Assembly: GCA_029817715.1 (NCBI GenBank)
Contig: JARUPY010000189.1
Location: 2,790,001 to 2,854,000, forward strand
Reading direction: 5' to 3'
Origin: Melastoma dodecandrum
Lineage: Eukaryota; Streptophyta; Magnoliopsida; Myrtales; Melastomataceae
Length of the DNA stretch: 64,000 nucleotides
The notes under the pieces are model-generated. The model did no database searches and had not been told where the DNA came from. It saw only the letters and a list, made by a program, of their open reading frames with translations. Numbering within the stretch: the stretch's first letter is position 1; each line of letters begins with the position of its first letter. The translations under genes were made by a program, and so were the position numbers. Shown here piece by piece: positions 44,664 through 54,489 of this stretch.

Positions 44664-47600
44664 ATGGCTTCTACGCCCACCTCCGCCGACGGCGTCTCCC
44701 CCTCCCCAGCGGACGCCGCCGCCAACCTCGTCGCGGCGCTGGCCGCCGCCCATGCCGCGGCTGCCGCCGGCCAAAACGACGATCTCCTCGTCGCCCTAGC
44801 TCAAGTACAGGCGGCACAAGATGTCCTGGCGGCATCATCTTCGGCGCCCCCTCCTCTCATAGGCCTGGCCCCGGTGCTCTCCTCCCCCCCGGCCAGCGCC
44901 TTCATATCCTCCCCCCCGGCCGGCGCCTTCAGCATTCCCAGCGTCAAGACGCACGTGCCCGTCGTCCTCGACTTGAAGGCTTCAAACTACACCAAGTGGA
45001 GGACCTTCTTCGTCGCTTTCCTCGGCAAATTCGGTCTGCTCGGTCACGTCCACGACCCTCCTCCTCCGGAGGACGCCACGGGCTCCTGGGCGCAGGAGGA
45101 CTTTGCCGTCCTCACTGCCCTGTACTGCTCCATCTCCTCCGACGTCCTCGACATTGTCATGGAGCCGCTGCAATCGGCTCGCGCTCTTTGGGTGGCCACC
45201 GAGGGCATTTTTCGCGACAACCGCGAAACAAGAATCATCTATCAAGAAACGGAGTTCCGGAGCCTCTTTCAAGGGGACATGTCTGTAACGGACTATTGTC
45301 GGCGCCTCAAGGGCCTCGCCGACTCCCTGCGCGATCTCGGCGAACCGATCTCCGACCGTACTCTCGTCCTCAACCTCATCCGCGGCCTCAGTCCTCGCTT
45401 CGCCACCCAAGCGGAGCTGCTGCCACTCCAAGTCCCCTTCCCGACCTTCGCAAGTGCCCGCTCTGCGCTCCTCCTGGCGGAGATGCGTCATCCCACCGCC
45501 AACGGCACCACCGACGGCGACACCGCCCTCCTCGTCACTACTCCGTCCGGCCAAGGCAACCCCACGAACAAAGGCAAGAACGGCAAGGGCAAGGGCAGAG
45601 GCAAGGGTGGCGGCGGCGAACGCGGCAAGGGCGGCCGTGGCGGCAATGCAGGGTCGAGCGGTCAGAGGCAGCCCCCGCTGCCTCCCTCTGGCCCGTGGGT
45701 GATGATGGCCCCATGGGCCTCCGCTCCGTGGGCCAGTCCGCAGCATTGGGCCACCTCCTGGAGACCCGCCGGCGGACCAGGCCTTCTCGGGCCACGGCCT
45801 GTTCAGCCAGCCCAGCACGTCTTCAACGTTCAGCAGTCCTCGCCGGCTTCTGTTGCCGGCTCTGATGTACCGCTACCGGCCGCCTGGGATCAAGCCGGCC
45901 TCCTCGCCGCCTTGAACAATCTGCACACTCAGGGACAGCCTAACGGAGGTTGGGTCATGGATACCGGTGCCACCTCTCACATGGTCTCCTCCGATGGTAC
46001 TCTTCGTTCATCCCGCCCTCTCACTCTCCCGGTATCCGTAACCGTCGGTAACGGTTCCTCGATCCCGGTTTCTCGTGTTGGCAATACTTCTCTCACTACT
46101 CCTTCCTCTTCCTATGCCCTTAATGATGTCCTCCTTGTTCCCTCTCTCATACAAAATCTTATTTCCGTTCGCAAACTTACACGTGACAATTTCTGTTCCG
46201 TTACATTTGACTCTCATGGTTTCTCCATCAAGGATCTACGTTCGGGGACCGTGATTCTTCGCTTCAATAGCTCTGGCGACCTCTACACCATCCCGGCCTC
46301 TTCGCCGCACGCCCTCCTGACGACTTCATCGCCTTCCACCGTGTGGCACCGCCGTTTGGGGCATCCTGGACGGGACGCTATCCTTCATCTACAAAAGCGT
46401 TCTGCCATTCCTCTAAATACCTTTAGCCCTAGTTGTCATGCATGTCGGTTGGGTAAACCTGTCAAACTTCCCTTTACTCGTTCTCATAGTGTCTCTACTG
46501 CCCCGTTTCAGTTGTTACACTGTGATTTATGGACATCACCTATTTTGAGTAATTCTGGTTTTCGCTATTACTTGATCATTGTCGACGATTTTTCACATTA
46601 CTTTTGGACCTTCCCTCTTCGAAATAAGTCTGATGTGCTCTCCATTTTTCAGACCTTTGTCCCCTACGTTCATACGCAGTTCCAGCTTCCTCTCCAATGT
46701 CTCCAAACAGATAGCGGTCGCGAGTTCATCAACTCCGCTGTTCTCTCCTTCCTCAATACCCACGGTATTCTTCTTCGCTCGTCCTGCCCATACACCTCCC
46801 AGCAAAACGGCAAGGCCGAACGATCCATTCGCACCACAAACGATGTTATTCGTTGTCTTCTCCTCCAAGCCTCCATGGCTCCGTCCTATTGGGCCGAGGC
46901 TCTAGCCACTGCCACATACTTACTCAACCGACGGCCGTCCCAACCCATCGGTTTTCTCACCCCCTTTGAAAAGCTCTTTGGTGCCCCGGCGGATTTATCC
47001 AACCTTCGGGTTTTCGGTTGCTTATGCTATCCAAATCTTTCCGCCACCACTCCTCACAAACTTGCTCCCCGTTCTACGGCGTGTGTCTTCCTTGGCTATT
47101 CCTCCTACCAAAAGGGTTTTCGGTGCCTTGATCGCTCCACTAACCGTGTTTACACCTCTCGCCATGTTATTTTCGACGAGGCTGTGTTTCCCTTTTCAAC
47201 AGATGCCTCGGTGCCACACTCCTCGGCGATGGACTTCCTGGTCGATGACTTCGAGCCTTCGCCCGTCGCACCAGGCACGTGCGGCCCTCCGCCCATCGAC
47301 GCACGCGCTCCCTGCGACCTCGCCGCATCTGCCCCACATGGCCCGTCTGCAGCCTCGGGATCGCCTTCCTCACCGTGTCAGCCTTGTGGGCTTCCCGAGA
47401 TGATCGGGGTCGACTGCCCGGGCGCCCAGACAGTGGCCTCCCCCACTGGCCCACCGCCCGGCAGCCCGCCCCCACCGCCATCGCCTGGGGCCGATCGCCC
47501 GGCTGCCCGGCCAGCGGCCGGTCCTCACCCGATGATAACACGTGCCAAGGCCGGCATTGTCAAACCGATCGACCGACTTAACCTATCTGCTTCCTGCTCT

Positions 47601-49178
47601 CCGGCGGCGTCCCCTCTCCCGAAGTCCTATCGCACGGCTCTTCACGACCCGCAGTGGTTTCAGGCCATGCGTGACGAGTATGAAGCTCTCATCCACAACA
47701 AAACGTGGACCCTCGTGCCGCGGCCTCCTGGTGCGAACGTTGTCTCCGGCAAGTGGGTTTACCGGCACAAATTTCATGCAGACGGCTCCCTCGCCCGTCA
47801 CAAGGCCCGGTGGGTCGTTCGAGGGTTCTCTCAGCAGCCCGGCATCGACTACGACGAAACATTCAGCCCCGTCGTCAAGCCTGCCACCATCCGACTCGTC
47901 CTCAGCATTGCCGCTGGCAAGTCATGGCCCATTCATCAACTTGACGTCAAGAACGCCTTCCTCCACGGCAACCTCGACGAAACCGTCTACTGCCAACAAC
48001 CGTCTGGCTTCGTCGATCCCTACCAGCCCGACCACGTCTGTCGCCTTCACAAGTCTCTCTACGGCCTCAAGCAGGCGCCCCGCGCATGGTATCAACGTTT
48101 CGCCACCTACGTCCGCTCCATCGGCTTCGCCCCGTCCGTCTCCGACACCTCACTGTTCGTCTACCGACGCGGCACCGACATCGCCTACCTGCTTCTCTAT
48201 GTCGATGACATCATCCTGACGGCCTCCTCAACGAGTCTCCTCCACCACCTCTCGGCTCGTCTTCATGACGAGTTCGCCATGACGGACCTTGGTGCTCTCC
48301 ACCACTTCCTCGGCATCTCAGTTGATCGAACCGCTGCTGGTCTCCACCTCTCTCAACGGCAGTATGCCGTTGATCTTCTACAACGGGCAGGCATGGCAGA
48401 GTGCCATCCCACGGCTACTCCCGTCGACTCCAAGCCCAAGCTCTCCGCCTCCGCCGGAGTTCCTCTCCGCGACGCCGAGGCGACCGAGTACCGCAGTCTC
48501 GCCGGGGCGCTGCAGTACCTTACTCTGACCCGCCCCGACCTCGCCTATGCGGTCCAGCAGGTGTGCCTTCACATGCATGCCCCACGGGATGTTCACATGG
48601 CCCTGGTCAAGCGCGTTCTTCGCTACGTCAAGGGCTCGCTGGACCTTGGCCTGTTCATTCAGGCCTCTTCGTCATCTTCGCTCACGGCCTACACCGACGC
48701 TGACTGGGCCGGCTGCCCCGACTCCAGGCGCTCCACCTCCGGTTACTGCGTTTTCTTCGGCGACAATCTGGTCTCTTGGTCCTCCAAGCGCCAGGCCACT
48801 GTCTCCCGCTCCAGCGCCGAAGCCGAGTACCGCGCCGTCGCCCACGCTGTAGCTGAAACCTGTTGGCTCCGTCAACTCCTTGGAGAGCTTCACATCTCTC
48901 TCCCCTCCGCCACGGTGGTCTTCTGCGACAACGTTAGCGCCGTCTACCTGTCGGCCAACCCTGTGCAACACAAGCGCACGAAGCACATTGAGATCGACAT
49001 CCACTTTGTTCGAGAAAAGGTCGCCCTTGGACAAGTTCGTGTTCTTCACGTGCCGTCTTCGCACCAGTTCGCCGATATCATGACAAAGGGATTACCGGTT
49101 CAACTCTTTGAGGATTTTCGGTCCAGTCTCTGCGTTCGCGAACCTCCCGCTGTGACTGCGGGGGGGTGTCAAAGATAG
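44664..49178 (+). CDS. Ty1/copia gag-pol polyprotein, intact 1504 aa
   Basis: Start at ATG 44664 (MASTPTSADGVS); the open frame upstream has no earlier ATG after the primer site. Order: Ala-rich N-terminus; gag capsid-like region (SNYTKWRTFFVAFLGKFGLL, TDYCRRLKGLADSLRDL); Gly/Lys-rich basic linker (about residues 305-340) in place of a CCHC zinc knuckle, which I do not find; protease with DTGATSHM (Asp about 433); integrase with HHCC zinc finger (WHRRLGHPGRD, CHACRLGK) from about residue 560 and DDE core (LHCDLW, TDSGREF, NGKAERS); Pro/Ala-rich hinge; reverse transcriptase with LYVDDIILT (Tyr about 1179); RNase H with TDADWAGC and SSAEAEYRAVA. It ends TAG inside the 3' LTR. No frameshift between gag and pol. 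Confidence 0.96.
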   Translation: MASTPTSADGVSPSPADAAANLVAALAAAHAAAAAGQNDDLLVALAQVQAAQDVLAASSSAPPPLIGLAPVLSSPPASAFISSPPAGAFSIPSVKTHVPVVLDLKASNYTKWRTFFVAFLGKFGLLGHVHDPPPPEDATGSWAQEDFAVLTALYCSISSDVLDIVMEPLQSARALWVATEGIFRDNRETRIIYQETEFRSLFQGDMSVTDYCRRLKGLADSLRDLGEPISDRTLVLNLIRGLSPRFATQAELLPLQVPFPTFASARSALLLAEMRHPTANGTTDGDTALLVTTPSGQGNPTNKGKNGKGKGRGKGGGGERGKGGRGGNAGSSGQRQPPLPPSGPWVMMAPWASAPWASPQHWATSWRPAGGPGLLGPRPVQPAQHVFNVQQSSPASVAGSDVPLPAAWDQAGLLAALNNLHTQGQPNGGWVMDTGATSHMVSSDGTLRSSRPLTLPVSVTVGNGSSIPVSRVGNTSLTTPSSSYALNDVLLVPSLIQNLISVRKLTRDNFCSVTFDSHGFSIKDLRSGTVILRFNSSGDLYTIPASSPHALLTTSSPSTVWHRRLGHPGRDAILHLQKRSAIPLNTFSPSCHACRLGKPVKLPFTRSHSVSTAPFQLLHCDLWTSPILSNSGFRYYLIIVDDFSHYFWTFPLRNKSDVLSIFQTFVPYVHTQFQLPLQCLQTDSGREFINSAVLSFLNTHGILLRSSCPYTSQQNGKAERSIRTTNDVIRCLLLQASMAPSYWAEALATATYLLNRRPSQPIGFLTPFEKLFGAPADLSNLRVFGCLCYPNLSATTPHKLAPRSTACVFLGYSSYQKGFRCLDRSTNRVYTSRHVIFDEAVFPFSTDASVPHSSAMDFLVDDFEPSPVAPGTCGPPPIDARAPCDLAASAPHGPSAASGSPSSPCQPCGLPEMIGVDCPGAQTVASPTGPPPGSPPPPPSPGADRPAARPAAGPHPMITRAKAGIVKPIDRLNLSASCSPAASPLPKSYRTALHDPQWFQAMRDEYEALIHNKTWTLVPRPPGANVVSGKWVYRHKFHADGSLARHKARWVVRGFSQQPGIDYDETFSPVVKPATIRLVLSIAAGKSWPIHQLDVKNAFLHGNLDETVYCQQPSGFVDPYQPDHVCRLHKSLYGLKQAPRAWYQRFATYVRSIGFAPSVSDTSLFVYRRGTDIAYLLLYVDDIILTASSTSLLHHLSARLHDEFAMTDLGALHHFLGISVDRTAAGLHLSQRQYAVDLLQRAGMAECHPTATPVDSKPKLSASAGVPLRDAEATEYRSLAGALQYLTLTRPDLAYAVQQVCLHMHAPRDVHMALVKRVLRYVKGSLDLGLFIQASSSSSLTAYTDADWAGCPDSRRSTSGYCVFFGDNLVSWSSKRQATVSRSSAEAEYRAVAHAVAETCWLRQLLGELHISLPSATVVFCDNVSAVYLSANPVQHKRTKHIEIDIHFVREKVALGQVRVLHVPSSHQFADIMTKGLPVQLFEDFRSSLCVREPPAVTAGGCQR

Positions 49179-49371
49179 CCTTCCTAATCTATTTTTGGCA
49201 TTGTATCTTCTGTATTTGGTGAGTGGGCATGTATAGTAAGGCCCCTAATCACCTTCCTTTTCTTTGTAATTTTCCCTAGTCATTCACAGCTGGGGTTTAT
49301 TTAATTGAAAGTTGGCCCGCACACATTGTGTGTGAGCTAAGCCATTCTTCCTCTCGTTCTCTACGTTTGCA
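49167..49371 (+). repeat. Copia 3' LTR
   Basis: Identical to the 5' LTR except one C/T difference (about 49331). The stop codon of the polyprotein lies inside it at 49176-49178. Confidence 0.95.
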
Positions 49372-49376
49372 AAAGG

Positions 49377-49821
49377 AAATGGAAGCACAATGTAGCAAGA
49401 CGCTATGGACGGTGGGATGTGACGACGGCTGTGACAAACTCTTTTATTAGAAGCTATCTTGGTGGAAATGTGATCGGATGTGGCGAATGTGGAAGGTTTC
49501 TGGACGCGGTGGTGGTGTTTTCTGGACTCTTTCATATGCTAGGAAAGTGATGCAAGATAGATGGGCTTGGGCAGCAAAGGTGGTGTTGGTCGCCTTAATT
49601 GCGTCGACCGGGCGACAAATTGAACTCTCGCTGCTGGAATGGTCGGATCAAGCGACAGGCGAAGGAGCAAAGCTTTCGGGTGAAGCGACGCTGTCAAGCG
49701 ATGGAGGCTGAAGCAACGAGGAACCTATGAGGTGGTTACGATCAGACAGGTTAGGTCTGACAACTTGCAGCCAAGGAATCGCGCATGCTTCACTACCTTA
49801 CTCCACTATCTTTTCAGATCT
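49377..49821. other. Spacer right of copia insertion, no gene seen
   Basis: G-rich spacer with words such as AAGCGACAGGCGAAGGAGC. No protein family recognised. Confidence 0.45.
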
Positions 49822-50425
49822 TGTTGGGGAGAATATTATATTTACCTTCCTTATATTTTGATTTTATTTCCGTATCTTTTATTTTTGTTTTCCTTTATTG
49901 TCTTTTCCTTGGGTGGCCTTTATAAGTCCTTGCTTATAACCATTGAGGGCAACTTATCTTGAGTTTGAATCGAAACACAGAAATTCTTTGAGTATCTTTT
50001 TTTTCTCTTATCACTCGGTGGATTCCCTGTGTGGCGAGATTACCCGAGTGTTCATTATACCGGTGGTGCGTAGCTGTATCCGGTCGTGGTGTCGTTCAAC
50101 TCCAAGTCTAAATACGGTGGTGTTGTTGTTGTATCCGTCCGCGATCTGGGCAAGGCACGCCAATTCTTCAATGGTGGCTTAGCTTTTATCCGAAGGTTGG
50201 CGCGTCTTTATCTTTTACTTTCTCGTTTATCACCCTCGCATGTCACCGTTCGCCATCTTGATTCGTTTGTCGTTGAGCAACAAAATCGTCCCACCCCGTC
50301 CCCGCATCAGAAAGAGAGCAAAATGACCAACTTAGCTAAAATTAGACTTATGAAGTTGATTATGTCTTTCTTCTCTTTCTTCTTACCTTTTATATGTGTA
50401 CCAAGTTGCAGTTATGATATCAGAA
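49822..50425 (+). mobile_element. Copia-type LTR with degenerate primer site (truncated element)
   Basis: TGTTGGGGAGAATATTA at 49822 looks like a copia LTR start, GCCTTTATAAGTCC at about 49917 gives a TATA box, and the block ends CCAAGTTGCA at 50410. It is followed by GTTATGATATCAGAATC, which matches the tRNA-Met primer site TGGTATCAGAGC at 10 of 12 positions. No copia gag or pol follows. A 5' end remnant of a different copia family is the best reading. Confidence 0.45.
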
Positions 50426-51100
50426 TCTGATGATCGTGTACACGACTGAATCTCTATCTCGTAGGAATCATGGATATCGTGTTGTGTCCCTATTTTAGTT
50501 CAACTGGTGTGGTTATATCTTAATGTATTATCTCGAGGTTATTCTCTTGAGGACACCTAGACAGGGTTGTCATTTTGAGATCAAAAGTTAGTTCTTGAGA
50601 TGTGTCTTCTAATCGAGAACGTCCATGGGAATGAACTCATGTGATTCTCTGGTTCTCGAGACGTGTCTTCTGAAGTCGTCTCGAGATTATCCTTACAAAT
50701 CCCATTTCAAGAATCCCCTGTTTCGGGGAAAATGTTCTCTTGCGTATCGAGACTATCCTTAAACTAGATTTTCGATCCTTCGAATGACGTTTTACACCTA
50801 TGACAAGGCTTTGTGTCCACATTTTAGCCCCCTTTTTAAACATAATGTGAAGTGACGATATGTTTATTGTGTTGTACATAAATGTTTCGAAACTGTCTTT
50901 TTGTTAATTAATGCGGGGTTTTTAAAACGGCTTGTCACACACCTTAGAACCCAAACGTCACATTATATGTGACTTGCTCCCCAAGAATGACCTCTTGTAT
51001 GGGCAAGTGTCAGACGTCCTTTTGTCCCGCCAAAAGATCGATCATCTACTTAAAGCAAGTTTTTTGCTTCTCTTGGATTATCGGTGCTTTTATTCTCGAA
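50426..51100. other. Unassigned retrotransposon-like leader sequence
   Basis: Contains repeated GAGACGTGTCTTCT / GAGATGTGTCTTCT words (50595-50675) and TCGAGATTATCCTT / TCGAGACTATCCTT (50682-50763). No gene seen. It may be copia leader or the 5' part of the next element. Confidence 0.35.
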
Positions 51101-51129
51101 ACCCTAGAAAATCTCAGATTTCATATGCT

Positions 51130-51865
51130 CCTTTCTACAACTAATTTCTCCATGCTGTTTGTAGTGGCGTCGTCCTCCAACAGTGCTTCTGATCATGTTC
51201 TGTACGACAGGTATTTCAAGCTCGGCGACCAACATATAGTCATATCGGACTACAACACCGACCTCAAGATGTTTGGGCCTCTTTTGCCCCCATCCACGTT
51301 CAACCAAGACAAGATTCATCTTGCTTATCTTGCTACCGGGGACGCTATTCCAGTGCGTCTCCCCGATTTCTCAGGGCCAGTCACTGGAAAAATATAAGGG
51401 AACACATTGGTTTTCCTTCCACGGACGGGGCGATTGAGAAATGGTTCCAACAAGCTTCACACTTGGGCCTGAAGAATTTGGTAACCATCTCGAGAAGAAT
51501 AAAGACATGCGATCCAAAAATATGTCCCAGTTTGAATGCCTTTTGTAACTCGACTCTCAACATCTTCTTTCTCGAAGGACTCATGACCGTCATTATAGAA
51601 GACATTTGTTTGCTTACTAACTGTTCTACAACTGGGGTACCGGTCCGTCTTCATGAGATCAAGGAAGACGACGAGTCCAAGTGTTTAGCCCACAAGATCC
51701 GCAATATGGTCTCGAAACACAAGGAGTTATACAAGACAAAAGGACTTAATGCATGGAGTCCAGAACAAGAGTTCAAGTTCTTGAGCAGCTGGGCGAATAT
51801 ATTTTCTGCTCTCCCGATAAACAAGCCATGGTGTATATTCCTTCGATCAGTAATTTCTTGGTAGA
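51130..51865 (+). pseudogene. PMD-like / DUF7745-like region, sense, upstream of gag
   Basis: The frame passes SDHVLYDRYFKLGDQHIVIS and YNTDLKMFGPLLPPSTF, a frame change near 51395, then IEKWFQQASHLGLKNLVTIS-like text, ICPSLNAFCNSTLNIFFLEG, MTVIIEDICLLTNCSTTGVP and SPEQEFKFLSSWANIFSALP. The pattern FF-x-G-x-MTxxxEDIxxLTxxxxxGxPV resembles the plant mobile domain or the related N-terminal region of some Tat gag proteins. Assignment is by motif shape only. It lies in sense orientation, the opposite of the PMD ORF in copies A and B. Confidence 0.5.
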
Positions 51866-51925
51866 TATCAAGTGGAATATTGCTTATCCAGTTCATCCAC
51901 ACGTGCGTTTGATGTGAGTACTTAG

Positions 51926-52405
51926 ATGATTCTCGTGGATCCCAAACCGACCAACCCTTCCTCTTTTGGCTACAATCCTAAGGCAAGTTATCAATATCAT
52001 TCTGGAGCACTGGGGCACGATAACAAGGATTGCATCGCGCTCAAATTTAAGAATCAGAACTTGTTGGAAGACGACGTCATTACGTTCGCAACACCGGCTA
52101 CGACTCCAAATGTCATGAGCAACCCATTGCCTGAGCATGTCAACTATGTCGGGGCAAACCCCTTTGCACCGCTGACTGATCATGAAGAAGAGGTGCATTT
52201 ACATGAGGTGGAGCAAGAAATCACCGAACATGCCAATGTAGCTGAACCCAATCGGGGACGAGGTTGGAGACGCCGACCCTGCATGCGCACTCACTATATA
52301 CCGCCTAATGTGGCCATACCCCTGAACCTCTTGCTGGCATATATTAGACAGGCTAGAAAACCACAATTCCGTATTCCAATCGTTCCTCCTAGAACTGAAG
52401 CATAA
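51926..52405 (+). pseudogene. Tat gag C-terminal region with degenerate zinc knuckle
   Basis: Contains SYQYHSGALGHDNKDCIALK and FKNQNLLEDDVITF, the His/Cys knuckle region of a Tat gag with the first Cys replaced by Gln. It continues into an acidic stretch and RGRGWRRRP, ending in a stop at 52405. A related block occurs at 63160-63360. Confidence 0.6.
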
Positions 52406-53099
52406 CCTTCGAGAAAGTAAAAGAAGTCTGATGTTGAGAAGCTAGATGATACGGAGGTTAAGACGCATGAGTCTGAATGAGAAGAATATGTCAACATGGT
52501 CGAGTCCAATTGTGGTCGGGGTAGAGGCCGAGGCCGAGGATGTGGACCCTACGGAGGGGATACACACACCCTCTCTACAGATGCTTGCCGCTACACCAGA
52601 CATTTTCCCCCAAGTACTCCCTCGTGTACCATATATCTACATCCCATTGTGTCCAGCGCAACCGGAGATACCACCTCAAGCATCTGCACTGATACAGATG
52701 GAACCAAGGAGTCCAATTGTCATTGGTTCAAGTAGCATGACACCCATCCCAGAAGTCGAGCCATCACCCATTCGGGAAGAGTGGTACCGGCTTCAGAGCC
52801 CCAACTGCAGCATGAGTCTTCAAAGCCCAAGGCGCCGTCAAATGATCAAATTCGCAGGGTGATCTACTAAGTGAAAGAAAGCGACTACAACATTGTGTAG
52901 CAGCTAAAGAAGCAACCTGCCCATATCTCCCTCTTCGACTTGATCCATTCTTCCGACAAACACAGAGAGATGTTGGAAAAATTCCTGGCCGAGGTACACG
53001 TACCGGAAGAGATTGAGGTAAACGCTCTGGACTCGTACATGAACGGCATGCTGGCAAACAATGCCATCACCTTCTCGGAAGATGACCTGCCAGAAGGAG

Positions 53100-53717
53100 G
53101 ACGGGACCACAACAGCGCTCATCGACGGGGGGTCCGGAATCAACATAATCCCACTCGATGTGGCGTAGAAGCTCGGTATCAATATGGAGAGACTCCAACC
53201 TCCCAGCCCAACCATTCGGGCTTTCGATGGCGCAAAACGACAGGCCCACGTTGAGGTGACCCTAGAGATTAAAGTGGGGCCCACTCTCTTCTCCTTCGCA
53301 TTCCAAATTCTTGAGACCGCCGTGACTTTCAACATGCTGCTAGGACGCCCATGGATCCATCAGGCCGGGGCAATCCCTTCTACTCTACACCAGATGGTTC
53401 GTTTTCCTTCAGTTGACAAGCTCATCACAGTCAAAGGGGAGTGTACCATGGAATTATGCCATAAAATTAACATGCCTTATGTCAGAGAACCAACTGGCGA
53501 ACCATCGATAGCTCAAGCGTTCGAGATGGTGAACATGGTCAGGAGGGACTTCAGGTCGGATCCCCTAATGGGTCGGGGCAACATCAGCGCTGCTCGACAG
53601 TTTATCAAATTCGGACACCAACCTGGTCAAGGACTCGGAGCTCAAGGGCAATGCATCCGACATCCGATCGACATTCCTATCCAGTTAGGGACGCGCTCTC
53701 GGATCGAAAGGCAATGA
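53100..53717 (+). pseudogene. Tat aspartic protease with G-patch-like tail
   Basis: ALIDGGSGINIIPLDV at 53115-53162 is the retropepsin active-site region, with DGG where DTG or DNG is usual, followed by an in-frame TAG at about 53166. Then RAFDGAKRQAHVEVTLEIKV, FNMLLGRPWIHQAGAIPSTL and a G-patch-like FGHQPGQGLGAQG. This order is typical of Tat gag-pro. Confidence 0.65.
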
Positions 53718-54489
53718 ACCACGGAGGCCTAAACCAACAATCGAGGACATGCGCGCCAGCGGCAAGTCGTTCACCCCTTTTGTCCGTTCTTCAGCAACGA
53801 CAATGGAAGGTGAGATCCTCTCCGAACAGATAGAGGGTATGAAGTTTGAGGCAAAAGAGACCGAAGAAGAAATTAACATGATGGAAGTGTTGAGTCAGAC
53901 ATGCCGCTCGAAGGGTGAACCTTTCCAACTTTACTTTTTGCACTTAGAATAGTCGAGTCTAGAATAAATTGCCTTGCTACATTCTGGCTGCGGACTAGCA
54001 AGGTTGTCCGTATGTAACGCGACCCTAGTTAATATCGGAGTGTTTGTGGGATCGGGCCGCTGATGGCAAAGGGCGAATTTAAGGAAACGAAGAAGGCTCC
54101 GTTGAGGCCTGATCCCACAACGTTTTATTTTTTGTTTAGAACGCTTGACTTATCATAGTTGTCACGTCGTGTAATACTTCAATTTCAAATAATTCAGCTA
54201 TAACTACGACATTGACTAGTTTCTTTCATGAAGGAACGATGCTTCGGATCTACCCGAATACACTGTAGAACAAGGCGAAACCAAATTGGCATCCAATTCG
54301 GATATACCTGAAAACACCCCCGAACGAGATGGAGTGATCGTAGACAACTCGAGGTCCCTCGACAACTACCATGGTCTCGAGCTAGGTCTCCTACGACATA
54401 AGGAACCAAAGGAGATAACATTGTAAGAACCTAGATCTGTCAACATCGGAACGGACAACGAGCCCAAGGAAGCTACACATCGGGGCTGA

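Larger units (their letters stand above)
44407..49371 (+). mobile_element. Complete Ty1/copia LTR retrotransposon, apparently young
   Basis: 4965 bp. LTRs 44407-44611 and 49167-49371 (205 bp each, TG...CA) differ at a single site (GTGCGTGAG versus GTGTGTGAG). Perfect 5-bp target duplication AAAGG at 44402-44406 and 49372-49376. Primer binding site TGGTATCAGAGC at 44612-44623 directly after the 5' LTR, complementary to initiator tRNA-Met. Polypurine tract of G's at 49160-49166. One uninterrupted gag-pol frame. All structures needed for autonomous movement are present. The ORF is strongly GC-rich, unlike the AT-rich flanks. Confidence 0.96.

Noticed and set aside
44982..45818. Long minus-strand frame opposite copia gag (278 codons)
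   Set aside because: It is the antisense shadow of a GC-rich coding region; composition is Arg/Gly/Ala-rich without family resemblance.
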